Below are positions 19,477 to 30,465 of a stretch of DNA of 64,000 nt, in pieces. The notes below the pieces were generated by a model. That model searched no databases, was not told the DNA's origin, and saw only the letters and a program-made list of their open reading frames with translations. The DNA is taken from NCBI RefSeq assembly GCF_900115125.1, contig NZ_FOVJ01000001.1, forward strand, positions 1 through 64,000. Reading direction: 5' to 3'. Positions within the stretch are counted from its first letter, which is position 1; each line of letters starts with the position of its first letter. The position numbers and the translations under genes are program-made. Origin of the DNA: Nitrosospira briensis. Lineage in GTDB: Bacteria; Pseudomonadota; Gammaproteobacteria; Burkholderiales; Nitrosomonadaceae.

Positions 19477-20796
19477 TCACGCTTCCAGTAATGGGCTCAT
19501 GGGGTATTCCAAAGCCTCTTTCATCGCCACTAAAGAGAGGACAGCTTCACGCCCGTCTATGATGCGGTGATCATAGGAAAGCGCGAGATAACACATAGGA
19601 CGAATCACCACCTGCCCGCGCTCGGCTACCGGCCGCTCCTTCGTGGCATGAATACCCAGAATTGCGCTCTGTGGGGGGTTGATGATGGGAGTGGAAAGCA
19701 TCGAGCCGAACACCCCGCCATTGGTGATCGAAAAGGTGCCGCCGGTCAACTCTTCAATCGTCAGTTTACCGTCCACAGCGCGTTTGCCGAAGTCAGCGAT
19801 CCGCATCTCGATTTCCGCCTGAGATAAAGAGTCGGCATCGCGAATGATGGGTACTACCAGTCCTCGCGGGCTGCTTACTGCTATGCCGATATCGTAGTAG
19901 CCATGGTAGATGATATCGTTTCCGTCAACTGACGCGTTGACAATCGGGAATTTTTTCAGCGCTGCCACTACCGCCTTGACAAAGAAGGACGTAAGGCCGA
20001 GCTTGACTCCGTGCTCCTTTTCAAATTTATCCTTATAGCGGGCGCGCAAGTCCATAATCGCCTGCATGTTGACTTCGTTGAATGTAGTGAGTATCGCCGC
20101 GGTGGATTGTGACTCCACCAGCCGCTCGGCAATGCGCGCGCGCAGCCTCGACATGGGTACTCTTTGCTCTGGCCGCTCGCCTCCAGAAGCAGGGGCAGCC
20201 GCCGTTGAAACTGTAGGGGCTGCCGCAGAGGCGGCGCGGGCGGAAGGGGTGGAGGGAGAGGGTGTTTTTTCCACGTGGGCCGCCACGTCCTCTTTGGTAA
20301 TGCGCCCGCCGCGCCCGCTTCCCTTGATCGAGTTGATTTCTTCCGCCGCGAGCTTTGCCTGCGCTGCCAGGTTTCGGGCGGCAGGCATCATTGCCGGTGC
20401 TGCCGCGGCGGGCGAGGAAGGCGCCGACGCTGTTCCAGTCTCCGGTGCGGCCGTTGCCCCCTCCGCTGGAGCGGTTTCGGTGTCGGCTGGAGGAGTTCCT
20501 GCCTCAATGGGAGCGGCTTTTCCCTCGGTTGCAGCAGATTTTGCCTCACCTGAAGCAGCTTCAGTATCTATGGTGGCAATAATTTCACCACCTGTTACTG
20601 TCTCCCCATTGCCTTTGATGATTTTAGTCAGCACCCCTGAACTCGGCGCTGGTAGCTCCAGTATTACTTTGTCTGTCTCAATATCGATCAGGTTCTCGTC
20701 GCGGTCTACATGCTCGCCCTCTTTTTTGTGCCAGGAAACCAGCGTGGCTTCGGCCACCGATTCGGATAATGCTGGAACTTTGACCTCGACGAGCAT
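19477..20796 (-). CDS. sucB: Dihydrolipoyllysine succinyltransferase, E2 of 2-oxoglutarate dehydrogenase
   Basis: The 439-residue protein has one lipoyl domain (lipoyl Lys in IETDKVILE, about residue 43), a long Ala/Pro/Glu/Thr-rich flexible linker (about 78-130), and an E1/E3-binding domain (AARNLAAQ to [10 protein letters not shown], about 140-170). The catalytic domain carries the [12 protein letters not shown] motif near residue 410. The linker has repeated Ala-Pro-Glu-Thr units. It is 22 bp downstream of sucA and 78 bp upstream of lpdA. Confidence 0.97.
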   Translation of the reverse strand: MLVEVKVPALSESVAEATLVSWHKKEGEHVDRDENLIDIETDKVILELPAPSSGVLTKIIKGNGETVTGGEIIATIDTEAASGEAKSAATEGKAAPIEAGTPPADTETAPAEGATAAPETGTASAPSSPAAAAPAMMPAARNLAAQAKLAAEEINSIKGSGRGGRITKEDVAAHVEKTPSPSTPSARAASAAAPTVSTAAAPASGGERPEQRVPMSRLRARIAERLVESQSTAAILTTFNEVNMQAIMDLRARYKDKFEKEHGVKLGLTSFFVKAVVAALKKFPIVNASVDGNDIIYHGYYDIGIAVSSPRGLVVPIIRDADSLSQAEIEMRIADFGKRAVDGKLTIEELTGGTFSITNGGVFGSMLSTPIINPPQSAILGIHATKERPVAERGQVVIRPMCYLALSYDHRIIDGREAVLSLVAMKEALEYPMSPLLEA

Positions 20797-20818
20797 AGTT
20801 CTTCCCCTTCCCCTTGTC

Positions 20819-23686
20819 TTAAATTTTTTCGCGAAACGCTGCTACTATCAACTCGTTCTGCTGGAAGTTGTGTTTCGCCAGATACCCCACCGCCGGAGAA
20901 GCCGACGAAGGGCGCAATGCGTAGCCCAAGGTCTGATCGGGACGCTTGTGCCGCAGCAGATAGTGCTGGATTCGATGCCATGCTCCCTGATTGCCTGGCT
21001 CTTCCTGACACCAGAGTATATCCCTGGCCTGGGGATAGCGTTCGACCTCTACCTGGAATTCGTTATGCGGAAAAGGATACAACTGCTCGATGCGTATGAT
21101 CGCGACGTCCTCGATGTTATGCTTGCGGCGGTACGCCAGGAGGTCATAATATACCTTGCCGCTGCAGGCGATCAGGCGCCGCACCTTTCCTGGATCAAGT
21201 TTTTCAACTTCCGGGATCACGCTCTGAAAACCTTTGTCAGCGAGATCTTCAAGGCTCGATACGGATTCTTTATGGCGCAACAGGCTTTTCGGACTCATGA
21301 TGATCAGCGGTTTGCGCAACGGGCGGATCATTTGCCGGCGAAGCAGATGAAACATCTGTGCTGGCGTAGAGGGAACGCATACCTGGATATTGTATTCCGC
21401 GCATAGTTGCAGGTAACGTTCCAGGCGGGCCGAGGAGTGTTCCGGTCCCTGGCCTTCATAGCCGTGCGGGAGCATCATCACGAGACCGCATAAGCGGCCC
21501 CACTTGACTTCGCCGGAGGCAATGAACTGATCTATCACCACTTGTGCGCCATTGGCGAAGTCGCCGAATTGTGCCTCCCAAACCACCAGTTCATTCGGCT
21601 CCGCAGTGGCATAACCGTATTCGAAACCAAGCACGGCTTCTTCCGACAACACGGAGTCGATTATCACGAAATCAGACTGCCCCGCCGCAACGTGACGCAG
21701 TGGAACATACCTGCCCTGGTCCCATCGCTCCCGGTTCTGGTCGTGCAGCACAGCATGACGATGAAAAAAGGTTCCGCGTCCCGAATCCTGCCCGGAGATG
21801 CGAACCGCATACCCATCCTTCAAAAGCGCCGCATAAGCCAGATTTTCGGCCATTCCCCAGTCCAGAGACAGTTTTCCTTCTCCCATCAGCCGGCGGTCGG
21901 CAATGATCTTTTCCACCCTTGAATGTAATTTGAAATTTTCCGGAATATCCGTTAGCCGCGCAGCCAATCTTTTCAATTCCGCCATCGGCAGTCCGGTCTG
22001 CACCTGTACATCCCACTTGTTATCCGCCAGGAAGGGCGCCCAATCCACGGCATTATTGGATTTGTAGCCGTAAACGATGGTCTTGTTCGGGTTGCGGCCC
22101 GCATCCATATCATCGCGATAGGCCTTCACCATCTGCTCGATCTGGTCCGCATTCATGATACCTTCGGCTTCCAGCTTGTCCGCATAGCGCTTGCGCGTAC
22201 CTGGGTGGCGGCTAATGATCTTGTACATCAGTGGCTGGGTTACCATCGGTTCGTCCTGCTCGTTGTGGCCGAGCGTGCGGAAACAAACCATGTCCACGAC
22301 CACATCCTTGTGAAATTTCATCCGGAAATCCAATGCGATCTCGGTCACCAGGACGACCGCTTCGGGATCGTCACCGTTGACGTGGAAAACAGGCGCCTCA
22401 ATCATTTTCGACACATCGGTGCAATAAAGCGTGGACCGTGTGTCACGTGGATCGGATGTAGTGAAACCGATCTGGTTATTGATGATGACATGCACGGTAC
22501 CCCCGGTGCCGTAGCCGCGGGTCTGCGACAGATTCAAGGTCTCCATTACGACGCCCTGGGCGGAATACGCTGCATCCCCATGCAACAGCACGGGCAATAC
22601 CAGATCTCCATCCCTGTCTTGCAAGCGGTGTTGCCGAGCGCGCACGGAGCCTTGCACCACCGGATCCACAATTTCCAGATGTGAGGGATTGAACGCCAGG
22701 GAGAGTCCCATCACTCCGCCGGGCGTGGATACCGCCGAAGAAAAGCCCTGATGGTATTTGACATCGCCCTCGGGCAACTCGTGAACGTGCTTGCCTTCAA
22801 ACTCATGGAACAGATCGGCAGGGAGCTTGCCAAGGGTATTGACCAGCACGTTAAGCCGTGCGCGATGCGCCATGCCGATGACCAACTGCTGTACGCCCAT
22901 CCGGCCGGCACGCTGCAGCAGATTGTCCAGTAGAGGAATCAGGCTTTCTCCGCCTTCGCCAGAAAAGCGTTTCTGGCCGACATAGCGGGTATGCAAATAT
23001 TTTTCCAGACCTTCTGCGGCATTGAGGCGTTCCAGGATATGTTTTTTATATTCAGAAGAGTAATTTGGCTGTGCGCGCGGCCCTTCGATGCGGCCTTGTA
23101 TCCAGCGCTTTTGCTCGGTATCGGTTATGTACATATACTCGACGCCGATACTGCCGCAATAAGTTTGCCGTAGCGACTGCAGAATGTCTCCCAGGGACGC
23201 ACGGGGAGGGCCAATTAGCGAACCGGTTCCGAATATCGTGTTCATGTCGGCCCCGGTAAGACCGTAATAGGCAGGATCGAGTTCGGGAACGTGCGGTTTT
23301 TCCTGACGCTTAAGGGGATCGAGGTCTGCATGACGGACGCCGAGAAAGCGGTAAGCGTTTATCATCTGCAGTACCGATATCTGCTTGCGTTCCGTTGTCA
23401 GGCTGCGCTCCTCCCGCGTTAATTCCCTAGCGGCACCCCGGCCCGCGTGTTCCCCCTGCCGCCGCTTTTCTTTTGCCAGACGGATGAACGATTCAATCAC
23501 TGGCTGGTGCGGGACATCTGGAGAAGCCGATTCAATCGCTCCGTTTACCCGCGATAGTCTATCGAAGTAGATCCGCCATTCCGGTGGCACGGATTCGGGG
23601 CTCCGCAGGTATTCCTCGTAAAGCCCCTCGATGAAGGGTGCATTCGCGCCGAACAGCAGGGAACTCTCGAACAATTGCTTCATCAT
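20819..23686 (-). CDS. sucA: 2-oxoglutarate dehydrogenase E1 component
   Basis: Thiamine-diphosphate-dependent decarboxylase of about 955 residues. Family marks include the N-terminal [37 protein letters not shown], the TPP-binding region with [11 protein letters not shown] and [10 protein letters not shown], and [15 protein letters not shown] in the transketolase-like domain. ATG at 23686 follows a GAGG element; a TTG two codons upstream is the alternative. The gene lies between gltA and sucB. A complete E1 supports an uninterrupted oxidative TCA cycle. Confidence 0.97.
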   Translation of the reverse strand: MMKQLFESSLLFGANAPFIEGLYEEYLRSPESVPPEWRIYFDRLSRVNGAIESASPDVPHQPVIESFIRLAKEKRRQGEHAGRGAARELTREERSLTTERKQISVLQMINAYRFLGVRHADLDPLKRQEKPHVPELDPAYYGLTGADMNTIFGTGSLIGPPRASLGDILQSLRQTYCGSIGVEYMYITDTEQKRWIQGRIEGPRAQPNYSSEYKKHILERLNAAEGLEKYLHTRYVGQKRFSGEGGESLIPLLDNLLQRAGRMGVQQLVIGMAHRARLNVLVNTLGKLPADLFHEFEGKHVHELPEGDVKYHQGFSSAVSTPGGVMGLSLAFNPSHLEIVDPVVQGSVRARQHRLQDRDGDLVLPVLLHGDAAYSAQGVVMETLNLSQTRGYGTGGTVHVIINNQIGFTTSDPRDTRSTLYCTDVSKMIEAPVFHVNGDDPEAVVLVTEIALDFRMKFHKDVVVDMVCFRTLGHNEQDEPMVTQPLMYKIISRHPGTRKRYADKLEAEGIMNADQIEQMVKAYRDDMDAGRNPNKTIVYGYKSNNAVDWAPFLADNKWDVQVQTGLPMAELKRLAARLTDIPENFKLHSRVEKIIADRRLMGEGKLSLDWGMAENLAYAALLKDGYAVRISGQDSGRGTFFHRHAVLHDQNRERWDQGRYVPLRHVAAGQSDFVIIDSVLSEEAVLGFEYGYATAEPNELVVWEAQFGDFANGAQVVIDQFIASGEVKWGRLCGLVMMLPHGYEGQGPEHSSARLERYLQLCAEYNIQVCVPSTPAQMFHLLRRQMIRPLRKPLIIMSPKSLLRHKESVSSLEDLADKGFQSVIPEVEKLDPGKVRRLIACSGKVYYDLLAYRRKHNIEDVAIIRIEQLYPFPHNEFQVEVERYPQARDILWCQEEPGNQGAWHRIQHYLLRHKRPDQTLGYALRPSSASPAVGYLAKHNFQQNELIVAAFREKI

Positions 23687-23718
23687 GGCCAAAGACCTCG
23701 TCGTTTGGCAAAACCGGG

Positions 23719-25020
23719 TTATTTTCGTGATGCAATCGGAACCACATCGCGGGTAACTGCGCCTGTGTAAAGCTGGCGCGGCCGCCCGATCTTGTACTCG
23801 GGATCGGAGATCATTTCACTCCATTGCGCGATCCATCCAACGGTGCGGGCCATGGTAAATATGGCAGTGAACATCGAAGCGGGAATACCCAGGGCCCGCT
23901 GGACGATGCCGGAATAAAAATCGACATTGGGGTAGAGCTTTCTTTCGATGAAATATTCATCTTCCAGCGCGATTTTCTCCAATTTCAGCGCAAGCTTGAA
24001 CAGCCGGTCATCGTGCAGGCCCAGTTCATCCAGTACTTCATGGCAGGTTTCGCGCATCAACGTCGCGCGTGGATCAAAATTTCTGTATACCCGGTGACCA
24101 AACCCTGACAGCCGGAAAGGGTCGTCCTTGTCTTTGGCGCGGGCGATATACTCGCCAATGCGCGAATCATCGCCAATTTCTTCAAGCATGTTCAGGCAGG
24201 CTTCGTTTGCTCCGCCATGGGCTGGCCCCCAAAGGCAGGCAATACCGGCGGAGATACAGGCAAAGGGATTGGCCCCGCTCGAACCGGCGAGCCGGACAGT
24301 GGACGTGGAAGCATTCTGCTCATGGTCGGCATGCAGGATCAGAATACGATCCAGCGCCCGCGCCAAGACCGGATTTGGTTTATATTCCTCGGCAGGCGTG
24401 GCGAACATCATATGCATGAAGTTTTGCGCGTAGTTAAGATCGTTGCGCGGATAGACGAAAGGTTGACCGATATTGTATTTGTAGGCCATTGCGGTAATGG
24501 TTGGCAGTTTTGCTATCAACCGAAAGGCGGATAGTTCACGGTGCGCAGCGTCCGAAATATCCATTGCATCGTGGTAAAACGCAGACAAAGCGCCGACAAC
24601 ACCGATCATTACGGCCATGGGATGAGCGTCGCGCCTGAACCCCGTATAGAAGCGGGCCAGTTGCTCATGCACCATCGTGTGCCCGGTAACGGTATTGTCG
24701 AAGGATTTCTTCTGGGCGCCATTGGGCAGTTCCCCGTTCATCAGCAAAAAACACACTTCCAGAAAATCGCATTTTTCTGCCAACTGCTCGATCGGGTAAC
24801 CGCGATAAAGTAAAATACCTTTATCCCCGTCGATAAAGGTTATCCCGGAACTGCTGCTGGCCGTGGAAAGATAGCCGGGATCGTAGGTAAATATCCCGCC
24901 TTTCGCATATAGCGTGCGGATGTCAACCACATCGGGCCCCATGGTACCCGACAGGATTGGAAATTCCAGTGGCTGACTGCCGTTATCCAGATCAAGAGTC
25001 GCGTTACGCGCGTGTTTCAT
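23719..25020 (-). CDS. gltA: Citrate synthase, type II
   Basis: Condenses acetyl-CoA with oxaloacetate. About 433 residues, the length of the large NADH-sensitive hexameric type. Catalytic motifs are [32 protein letters not shown] and [16 protein letters not shown] at 25020 follows GGGGAAC; an in-frame GTG four codons upstream overlaps that element and is less likely. It follows sdhE by 50 bp and precedes sucA. It is distinct from the shorter methylcitrate synthase-type gene at 35.2 kb. Confidence 0.97.
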   Translation of the reverse strand: MKHARNATLDLDNGSQPLEFPILSGTMGPDVVDIRTLYAKGGIFTYDPGYLSTASSSSGITFIDGDKGILLYRGYPIEQLAEKCDFLEVCFLLMNGELPNGAQKKSFDNTVTGHTMVHEQLARFYTGFRRDAHPMAVMIGVVGALSAFYHDAMDISDAAHRELSAFRLIAKLPTITAMAYKYNIGQPFVYPRNDLNYAQNFMHMMFATPAEEYKPNPVLARALDRILILHADHEQNASTSTVRLAGSSGANPFACISAGIACLWGPAHGGANEACLNMLEEIGDDSRIGEYIARAKDKDDPFRLSGFGHRVYRNFDPRATLMRETCHEVLDELGLHDDRLFKLALKLEKIALEDEYFIERKLYPNVDFYSGIVQRALGIPASMFTAIFTMARTVGWIAQWSEMISDPEYKIGRPRQLYTGAVTRDVVPIASRK

Positions 25021-25069
25021 ATTGTTCCCCACTATTTTCGTTTTCCACTCTGTAAGCGCTTGGGTCCAG

Positions 25070-25300
25070 CTATATTGTTTGCAGTAGACGCAATACTGGA
25101 TGCGAATCGGCGCTTCCTGCTTCTTTCAACGTAATCATATCCCATAAGTCATTGTCCGGAAGGCCAAGCAGTGTTTCAAATTGCCGTAGCTCCGCCTCGT
25201 TGAGCTTGGTGTAATGCTCGTCCATGAACCTTTGCAGCACAATATCCAGTTCCAGCAGGCCACGCCGGCAACGCCAGCGTGCGCGCTCCAGGTTTTTCAT
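25070..25300 (-). CDS. sdhE: Succinate dehydrogenase FAD assembly factor SdhE
   Basis: A 76-residue protein that promotes covalent FAD attachment to SdhA. It has the [16 protein letters not shown] motif (family RxxxRRGxxE(L)D) at the N-terminus and [14 protein letters not shown] in the middle. The ATG at 25300 overlaps the sdhB stop as ATGA, which supports this start over a longer frame beginning at 25369 inside sdhB. It lies between sdhB and gltA. Confidence 0.95.
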   Translation of the reverse strand: MKNLERARWRCRRGLLELDIVLQRFMDEHYTKLNEAELRQFETLLGLPDNDLWDMITLKEAGSADSHPVLRLLQTI

Positions 25301-25992
25301 ACCGTTCTTTTCACCATCATGTCCTTGATCCGGCCGATGGCGCTGGTCGGATTCAAACCCTTGGGGCATACATCCACGCAGTTCATGATGGAATGGCAGC
25401 GGAACAGGCGATACGGGTCTTCCAGATAATCCAGTCGCTCCGCGGTAGCCTGGTCTCGACTATCGGCGAGAAAACGGTATGCCTGCAACAAACCGGCGGG
25501 CCCCACAAATTTGTCCGGGTTCCACCAGAATGAAGGGCACGCGGTGGAGCAGCATGCGCACAGTATGCACTCGTATAACCCATCCAACTCGGCCCTTTCC
25601 TCTGGTGATTGCAGGCGCTCGGTTTCCGGGGGCGGTTCATTGTTGATGAGATATGGCTTGATCGAGTGATATTGCTGGAAAAATTGCGTCATGTCCACGA
25701 TCAGGTCGCGTATAACCGGCAAACCCGGCAAGGGGCGCAGTTCCACGGGTTCTTTCAACCCTGCAACCGGCGTGATACAGGCCAGTCCGTTGCGCCCGTT
25801 GATGTTCATTCCGTCCGATCCACACACCCCCTCCCTGCAGGAACGGCGCAGGCTTAGGCTGTCGTCAATGGTTTTGATGCGCTCCAGCGCATCCAGCAGC
25901 ATTCTATCGGCTGGCTCCAGCGCGATATCGTAATCCTGCATGTACGGCTTTTCGTCCTTGTCCGGATCGAAGCGGTAGATTGAGAATTTCAT
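25297..25992 (-). CDS. sdhB: Succinate dehydrogenase iron-sulfur subunit
   Basis: Carries the three Fe-S clusters linking FAD to quinone. The 231 residues contain a plant-ferredoxin 2Fe-2S motif (CREGVCGSDG with a later Cys), then CILCACCSTACP and CHSIMNCVDVCPKG for the 4Fe-4S and 3Fe-4S clusters. It is separated from sdhA by zwf and glgP, which is unusual. About 170 bp without a gene lie between it and glgP, so it may have its own promoter. Confidence 0.97.
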   Translation of the reverse strand: MKFSIYRFDPDKDEKPYMQDYDIALEPADRMLLDALERIKTIDDSLSLRRSCREGVCGSDGMNINGRNGLACITPVAGLKEPVELRPLPGLPVIRDLIVDMTQFFQQYHSIKPYLINNEPPPETERLQSPEERAELDGLYECILCACCSTACPSFWWNPDKFVGPAGLLQAYRFLADSRDQATAERLDYLEDPYRLFRCHSIMNCVDVCPKGLNPTSAIGRIKDMMVKRTV

Positions 25993-26163
25993 GTCGAATT
26001 CCTTGATATATGGGTTATCGCCCGAGAAATATTCCCCGGATGACGAGGAATATTTCCCGCCGCATAGCCTTGGAGTTTTCAGCTGGATAAGTGATACACC
26101 ATTTTCCGCAATTCATTGGAATACCCCCGTTGAATTCAGTTCTCCCTCCTCGATAACACCTTG

Positions 26164-28668
26164 CTAGCCAATTTCATCAACCTGTAGAGGAGCGGGTTTA
26201 GCCGGCTTCGCATCCCATATCTCGTTCGCATATTGCAAAATGGTACGGTCACTGGAAAATTTACCCATCTGGGCAACGTTCAGGATCGCCTTGCGTATCC
26301 ACTCCTCCTGATCCTGGTAAGCGGCATCAACTTTTTTCTGGCAAGCGATATAGGAAGCATAATCGGCCAGCAGAAAATATTTATCGCCATGTTGTAGCAG
26401 CGTATCTATAACAGGTTTAAAGCGACCAGGCTCATCCGGAGAGAAAAAGCCCGAACCGATCATGTCGAGAACGGTGCGCAATTCCGCGTTGGAGTGGTAG
26501 AAATCCAGAGGTTGATAGCCATTCGCTTTCATCTCGGTGATTTCCGTTGCTGTGAGGCCGAATATAAAAATATTGTCTTCCCCGACTTCCTCGCGGATTT
26601 CGATATTGGCGCCATCCAGGGTACCAATCGTAAGGGCGCCGTTCAATGCGAGTTTCATGTTTCCGGTTCCCGAGGCCTCAGTGCCTGCGGTTGAAATCTG
26701 CTCCGAGAGGTCGGCAGCCGGAATCATCTCTTCTGCTGTTGATACGTCATAGTTAGGTATGAACACGACCTTCAAGTGGCCTGCCACACGCGGATCATTA
26801 TTGACGATGTCGGCGATATCATTGATAAGCTTGATAATGAGCTTGGCCATGGAATAACCCGGCGCCGCCTTGCCCCCGAAAATGACTGTCCGGTGAACAT
26901 GGCCGGCGTTCGGGTCATGCCGAATGCGGTTATACAGCGTCACCACATGCAGCACATTGAGCAGTTGCCGTTTGTATTCATGGATGCGTTTGATCTGAAC
27001 ATCGAACAGCGAATCGGGATTGATATCAATCCCGAGCTTTTTCTTCAGCATTGCAACCAACCGTTCCTTGTCCAAGCGCTTCACGGCGGCGAACTCCTCG
27101 CGAAAGGAGGCATCATCGGCCAGTGGGACCAGACGCTTCAACTGGGTCAAGTCCTTGATCCAACCGGGACCGATACGCGAAGTGATAAGTTCGGCCAGCC
27201 GCCGGTTCGCCTGATTCAGCCAGCGGCGTGGCGTGATGCCGTTGGTGATATTGATGATTTTGCCGGGAAAAAACCGGTCGAAGTCGCGGAATATTGTCTG
27301 CTTCATCAGTTCGGTATGAATTTGCGCCACCCCGTTTACCTTGTGGCTGCCCACTATGGCGAGATGCGCCATGCGGATGCGCCTTCCTCCTTCCTCATCG
27401 ATGATGGACATGCGGCGCAGTATCCCGTTGTCACCAGGGTAGCGATGCATCACATCTCTCAACAACCGCCGGTTGATTTCGTAAATGATTTGCAAATGGC
27501 GTGGCAGGATACTTTCGAACAGGGTAACCGCCCAGGTCTCAAGCGCTTCGGGCATCAGTGTGTGGTTTGTATACGCGAACGTCCGGGTAGTGATATTCCA
27601 TGCTTTCTCCCATTCCAGATGGTGCAAATCCACCAGCAGGCGCATCAGTTCCGGAATGGCAATGGCGGGATGCGTGTCGTTCAACTGGATCGCGACTTTG
27701 TCGGGCAAGGCATCAAAATTATTTTGATACTTGCGGTACCGGCGCAATATGTCATGCAACGAAGCGCACACGAAGAAATACTGTTGCTTCAGGCGCAGTT
27801 CGCGCCCCATGGCCGTACTGTCGTCGGGGTAGAGCACCTTGGACAAGTTCTCGGAAGCGTTCTTGTCTTCCACTGCCTTGACATAATTCCCTTCGTTGAA
27901 GTAGCGCAGTTCAAAATCTCGCGTTGCCTTCGCCGACCACAAGCGCATGTTGTTGGCCGTGCGGGTGCCATATCCCGGAATAGGCGTATCGAAAGCCATG
28001 GCCATCACGTCGTCGGTATCTATCCAGTGATAGCGCAGCATTCCCCGTTCATCGGCATATTGAACCACACGGCCATGAAATTTTACCTGATGCAATACCT
28101 CTGGGCGTGGGAACTCCCATGGGTTGCCATAACGCAACCAGTTATCCGGATGCTCAACCTGCCTGCCATCCTCGATACGCTGGGCGAACATGCCGTACTC
28201 GTAGCGGATACCATAGCCGTAGCCGGGGAGGTCCAGTGTCGCCATGGAATCGAGGAAACAGGCCGCAAGCCGTCCCAAGCCACCGTTTCCGAGTGCGGCG
28301 TCGGGCTCTACTTCGCGTATCTCGTCCAGATTGATCGCGGATTCCTTTAACGCCTCGCGGAATTGCTGCTCGAATGCGAGATTGTGCACGCCGTTCATCA
28401 GGGTGCGCCCCATCAGGAATTCCAGGGAAAAGTAGTAAACGCGCTTGACGTCGTTGACGTAATAGCTACGCATGGTTTCCATCCAGCGGTCTATCAGGCG
28501 ATTGCGCACCATGTAAGCTGTCGCGAAGAACATGTCGCGATCAGTGGCGGTTACCGTGTCTTTGCCCACCGAATAGGTCAAACTGTTGGAGAGCGAGTGT
28601 TTGATCGAGTCCTTATCGAAACGGACTTTCTTATGCTCGAAAATGGATGTCTTTAAATAGTCATTCAT
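26164..28668 (-). CDS. glgP: Glycogen phosphorylase
   Basis: PLP-dependent release of glucose-1-phosphate from glycogen. About 834 residues from the ATG at 28668, which has AGGAG just upstream; a TTG ten codons further up is the alternative. Visible are YFSLEFLMGRTL, NGGLGRLAACFLDS, and the PLP-lysine region EASGTGNMKLALNG. It sits directly after zwf, giving a glycogen-to-glucose-6-phosphate (via phosphoglucomutase, not here) and pentose-phosphate link. Both genes interrupt the sdh set. Confidence 0.97.
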   Translation of the reverse strand: MNDYLKTSIFEHKKVRFDKDSIKHSLSNSLTYSVGKDTVTATDRDMFFATAYMVRNRLIDRWMETMRSYYVNDVKRVYYFSLEFLMGRTLMNGVHNLAFEQQFREALKESAINLDEIREVEPDAALGNGGLGRLAACFLDSMATLDLPGYGYGIRYEYGMFAQRIEDGRQVEHPDNWLRYGNPWEFPRPEVLHQVKFHGRVVQYADERGMLRYHWIDTDDVMAMAFDTPIPGYGTRTANNMRLWSAKATRDFELRYFNEGNYVKAVEDKNASENLSKVLYPDDSTAMGRELRLKQQYFFVCASLHDILRRYRKYQNNFDALPDKVAIQLNDTHPAIAIPELMRLLVDLHHLEWEKAWNITTRTFAYTNHTLMPEALETWAVTLFESILPRHLQIIYEINRRLLRDVMHRYPGDNGILRRMSIIDEEGGRRIRMAHLAIVGSHKVNGVAQIHTELMKQTIFRDFDRFFPGKIINITNGITPRRWLNQANRRLAELITSRIGPGWIKDLTQLKRLVPLADDASFREEFAAVKRLDKERLVAMLKKKLGIDINPDSLFDVQIKRIHEYKRQLLNVLHVVTLYNRIRHDPNAGHVHRTVIFGGKAAPGYSMAKLIIKLINDIADIVNNDPRVAGHLKVVFIPNYDVSTAEEMIPAADLSEQISTAGTEASGTGNMKLALNGALTIGTLDGANIEIREEVGEDNIFIFGLTATEITEMKANGYQPLDFYHSNAELRTVLDMIGSGFFSPDEPGRFKPVIDTLLQHGDKYFLLADYASYIACQKKVDAAYQDQEEWIRKAILNVAQMGKFSSDRTILQYANEIWDAKPAKPAPLQVDEIG

Positions 28669-28745
28669 GATTTCTCCTGTGAGTTCGAGGTTATTCAAAG
28701 ACGCTCGATACCGCCGGTGCTGGCCGGAAAGGAAATGAGGATGAA

Positions 28746-30251
28746 TCAGTATGCTTGCAGATCTGCGCCATCCGGATTCAAGGAATGACGCCAGAATTGA
28801 TCGTCGCTATCGAACAGCCGGTAAGTGCCCCGCGGTCCCCAGGTGCCTGCCTGGTAGCAGTTGATAAAATTGCGTTCCATCGCCCACACTTTGATAACAG
28901 GATCCACCGCGCGCCATGCCCATTCCACTTCATCTATTCGAAGAAACAGTGAATGATCACCTTGCATTACATCCAGCAGCAAACCTTCATAGGCGTCATG
29001 TTCTTGCTCGCTACCCTTGCGGTATGAAGCATCCAGGCTGATGGTGCGGGTTTCCAGGTCCAGACCCGGCACCTTGACGCGCATTTCCATCTTCAGGCTG
29101 TCATTAGGCTGAATGCCCAGCATGATCCAGTTTGGATGCGACGGTTCATGGCGTGTGTGACGCAGCAAATCCTGGGGTGGACTTTTGAAACGGATACAAA
29201 TTGCCGAAATATTTTCGGCCATGCGCTTCCCGGTGCGCAGGTAGAACGGCACTCCAGCCCAACGCCAATTGTCGATAAACAGCTTTAGCGCCGCGTAGGT
29301 TTCCGTGGCGCTGTCCGGCGCCACGCCCGGTTCCTCCACATACCCCGGAACGGGCTCCCCACCGATAATTCCATTCGCATATTGACCGCGGAATGCATGG
29401 GCGTGCACCGAGTTTTGCGTAATAGGCCGTATAGCTTTCAGCACCTTTACTTTTTCGTCCCGCAAGTGCTCGGCGGATAATGTTACCGGAGGCTCCATCG
29501 CCACCAAGGCAAGCAACTGCAGCAAGTGGCTCTGGATCATGTCGCGCAACGCGCCGGCTCCCTCGTAATAGTCGGCGCGCCCCTCAATACCCAGGGTTTC
29601 CGAATGGGTGATTTGCACATGATCGATATAATGGTTATTCCACAGCGGCTCAAGCAGTATGTTGGCGAAGCGGAAGACCATCACGTTCTGCACAGTGCCT
29701 TTACCGAGATAATGGTCGATGCGGTAAATCTGCGGTTCGTTCAAATGCCGGTACAGGCTTCCTTGCAGAGTCTGGGCGCTGAGCAAGTCATAGCCGAAAG
29801 GCTTTTCGATCACCACGCGGCACCATCCTTTTTTCTGCTTGAGGAGGCCTGCCACACCGAGTTTTTCTATGATTGGCGGGAATTCCGATGGACGCACAGC
29901 CATGTAAAATACGATATTGGGCGAAAACTCCGGGGTTTCTTCCAATACTTTCTGCAGTTTAAGATAAGCGTCGCCAGTGGCCGGGGGGTTGGGATGGTAA
30001 TACAAGCGGGAAAGGAAGCGCTCGGATGCCTGCTCATCAATGCCTTCCGGAAACTGGGACTTCAGCATGCCGGATACTTCCTCGATCCACCGGTCTTTAC
30101 TCCACAGCTCCAGGCTGCAACCGAGTATCACCATTTTATCCGGCAGGCGCCTGGCTACTTCCAGACGAAACAGTGCAGGAATCAATTTACGCCGCGATAA
30201 ATTTCCACCTGCGCCAAAGATCACCAGGACACATGGATCGATAGTCTTCAT
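28746..30251 (-). CDS. zwf: Glucose-6-phosphate 1-dehydrogenase
   Basis: Entry to the oxidative pentose phosphate pathway, making NADPH. About 501 residues from the ATG at 30251, which follows a GGGAGG element; a longer frame to 30293 lacks one. The substrate motif reads RIDHYLGKGTVQN, where the common form has Glu after Lys, and the coenzyme loop reads GAGGNLSRRKL rather than GASGDLAKRKL. These changes are worth noting but the rest of the family signature is intact. It lies between sdhA and glgP. Confidence 0.95.
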   Translation of the reverse strand: MKTIDPCVLVIFGAGGNLSRRKLIPALFRLEVARRLPDKMVILGCSLELWSKDRWIEEVSGMLKSQFPEGIDEQASERFLSRLYYHPNPPATGDAYLKLQKVLEETPEFSPNIVFYMAVRPSEFPPIIEKLGVAGLLKQKKGWCRVVIEKPFGYDLLSAQTLQGSLYRHLNEPQIYRIDHYLGKGTVQNVMVFRFANILLEPLWNNHYIDHVQITHSETLGIEGRADYYEGAGALRDMIQSHLLQLLALVAMEPPVTLSAEHLRDEKVKVLKAIRPITQNSVHAHAFRGQYANGIIGGEPVPGYVEEPGVAPDSATETYAALKLFIDNWRWAGVPFYLRTGKRMAENISAICIRFKSPPQDLLRHTRHEPSHPNWIMLGIQPNDSLKMEMRVKVPGLDLETRTISLDASYRKGSEQEHDAYEGLLLDVMQGDHSLFLRIDEVEWAWRAVDPVIKVWAMERNFINCYQAGTWGPRGTYRLFDSDDQFWRHSLNPDGADLQAY

Positions 30252-30362
30252 TTTTCTTCCCTCCCTGTTGTACCTCGTGCAGGCCGAAAGCAATCACTCA
30301 TGGAAAAGCACGCATGGCTGTCAACTATAGTGTCAACAGTGCCGCTGTTTGTGCTGGCCGAA

Positions 30363-30389
30363 GCACCCCCCGGGGATTCCGGGGGGTGC
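30363..30389. repeat. Strong hairpin between sdhA and zwf
   Basis: An 11-bp perfect stem, GCACCCCCCGG (30363-30373) and its complement (30379-30389), with a 5-nt loop. It lies in the 214-bp gap after sdhA and before zwf. There is no U-run on the 3' side in either orientation, so it is not a classical rho-independent terminator. It may slow polymerase or stabilise mRNA ends, separating sdhCDA expression from zwf-glgP. Confidence 0.6.
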
Positions 30390-30465
30390 CTCATCTTTGC
30401 TTCAACTTCTTTGCCTGCTGTTTCCGGCTACAAAACGATGTTGATCGATAATCGCGTATTTCTGA

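Noticed and set aside
20066-21406. 446-codon plus-strand open frame across sucB and sucA
   Set aside because: Antisense to the lipoyl/linker region of sucB; its Ala/Gly/Val-rich bias mirrors the Ala/Pro-rich linker on the other strand.
26776-28350. Long plus-strand open frame (524 codons) opposite glgP
   Set aside because: Entirely antisense to glycogen phosphorylase, no domain marks, His/Gln-rich composition typical of a shadow frame.
30363-30389. Hairpin between sdhA and zwf as a rho-independent terminator
   Set aside because: The stem is strong, but no U-run follows in either orientation; kept as a hairpin only.
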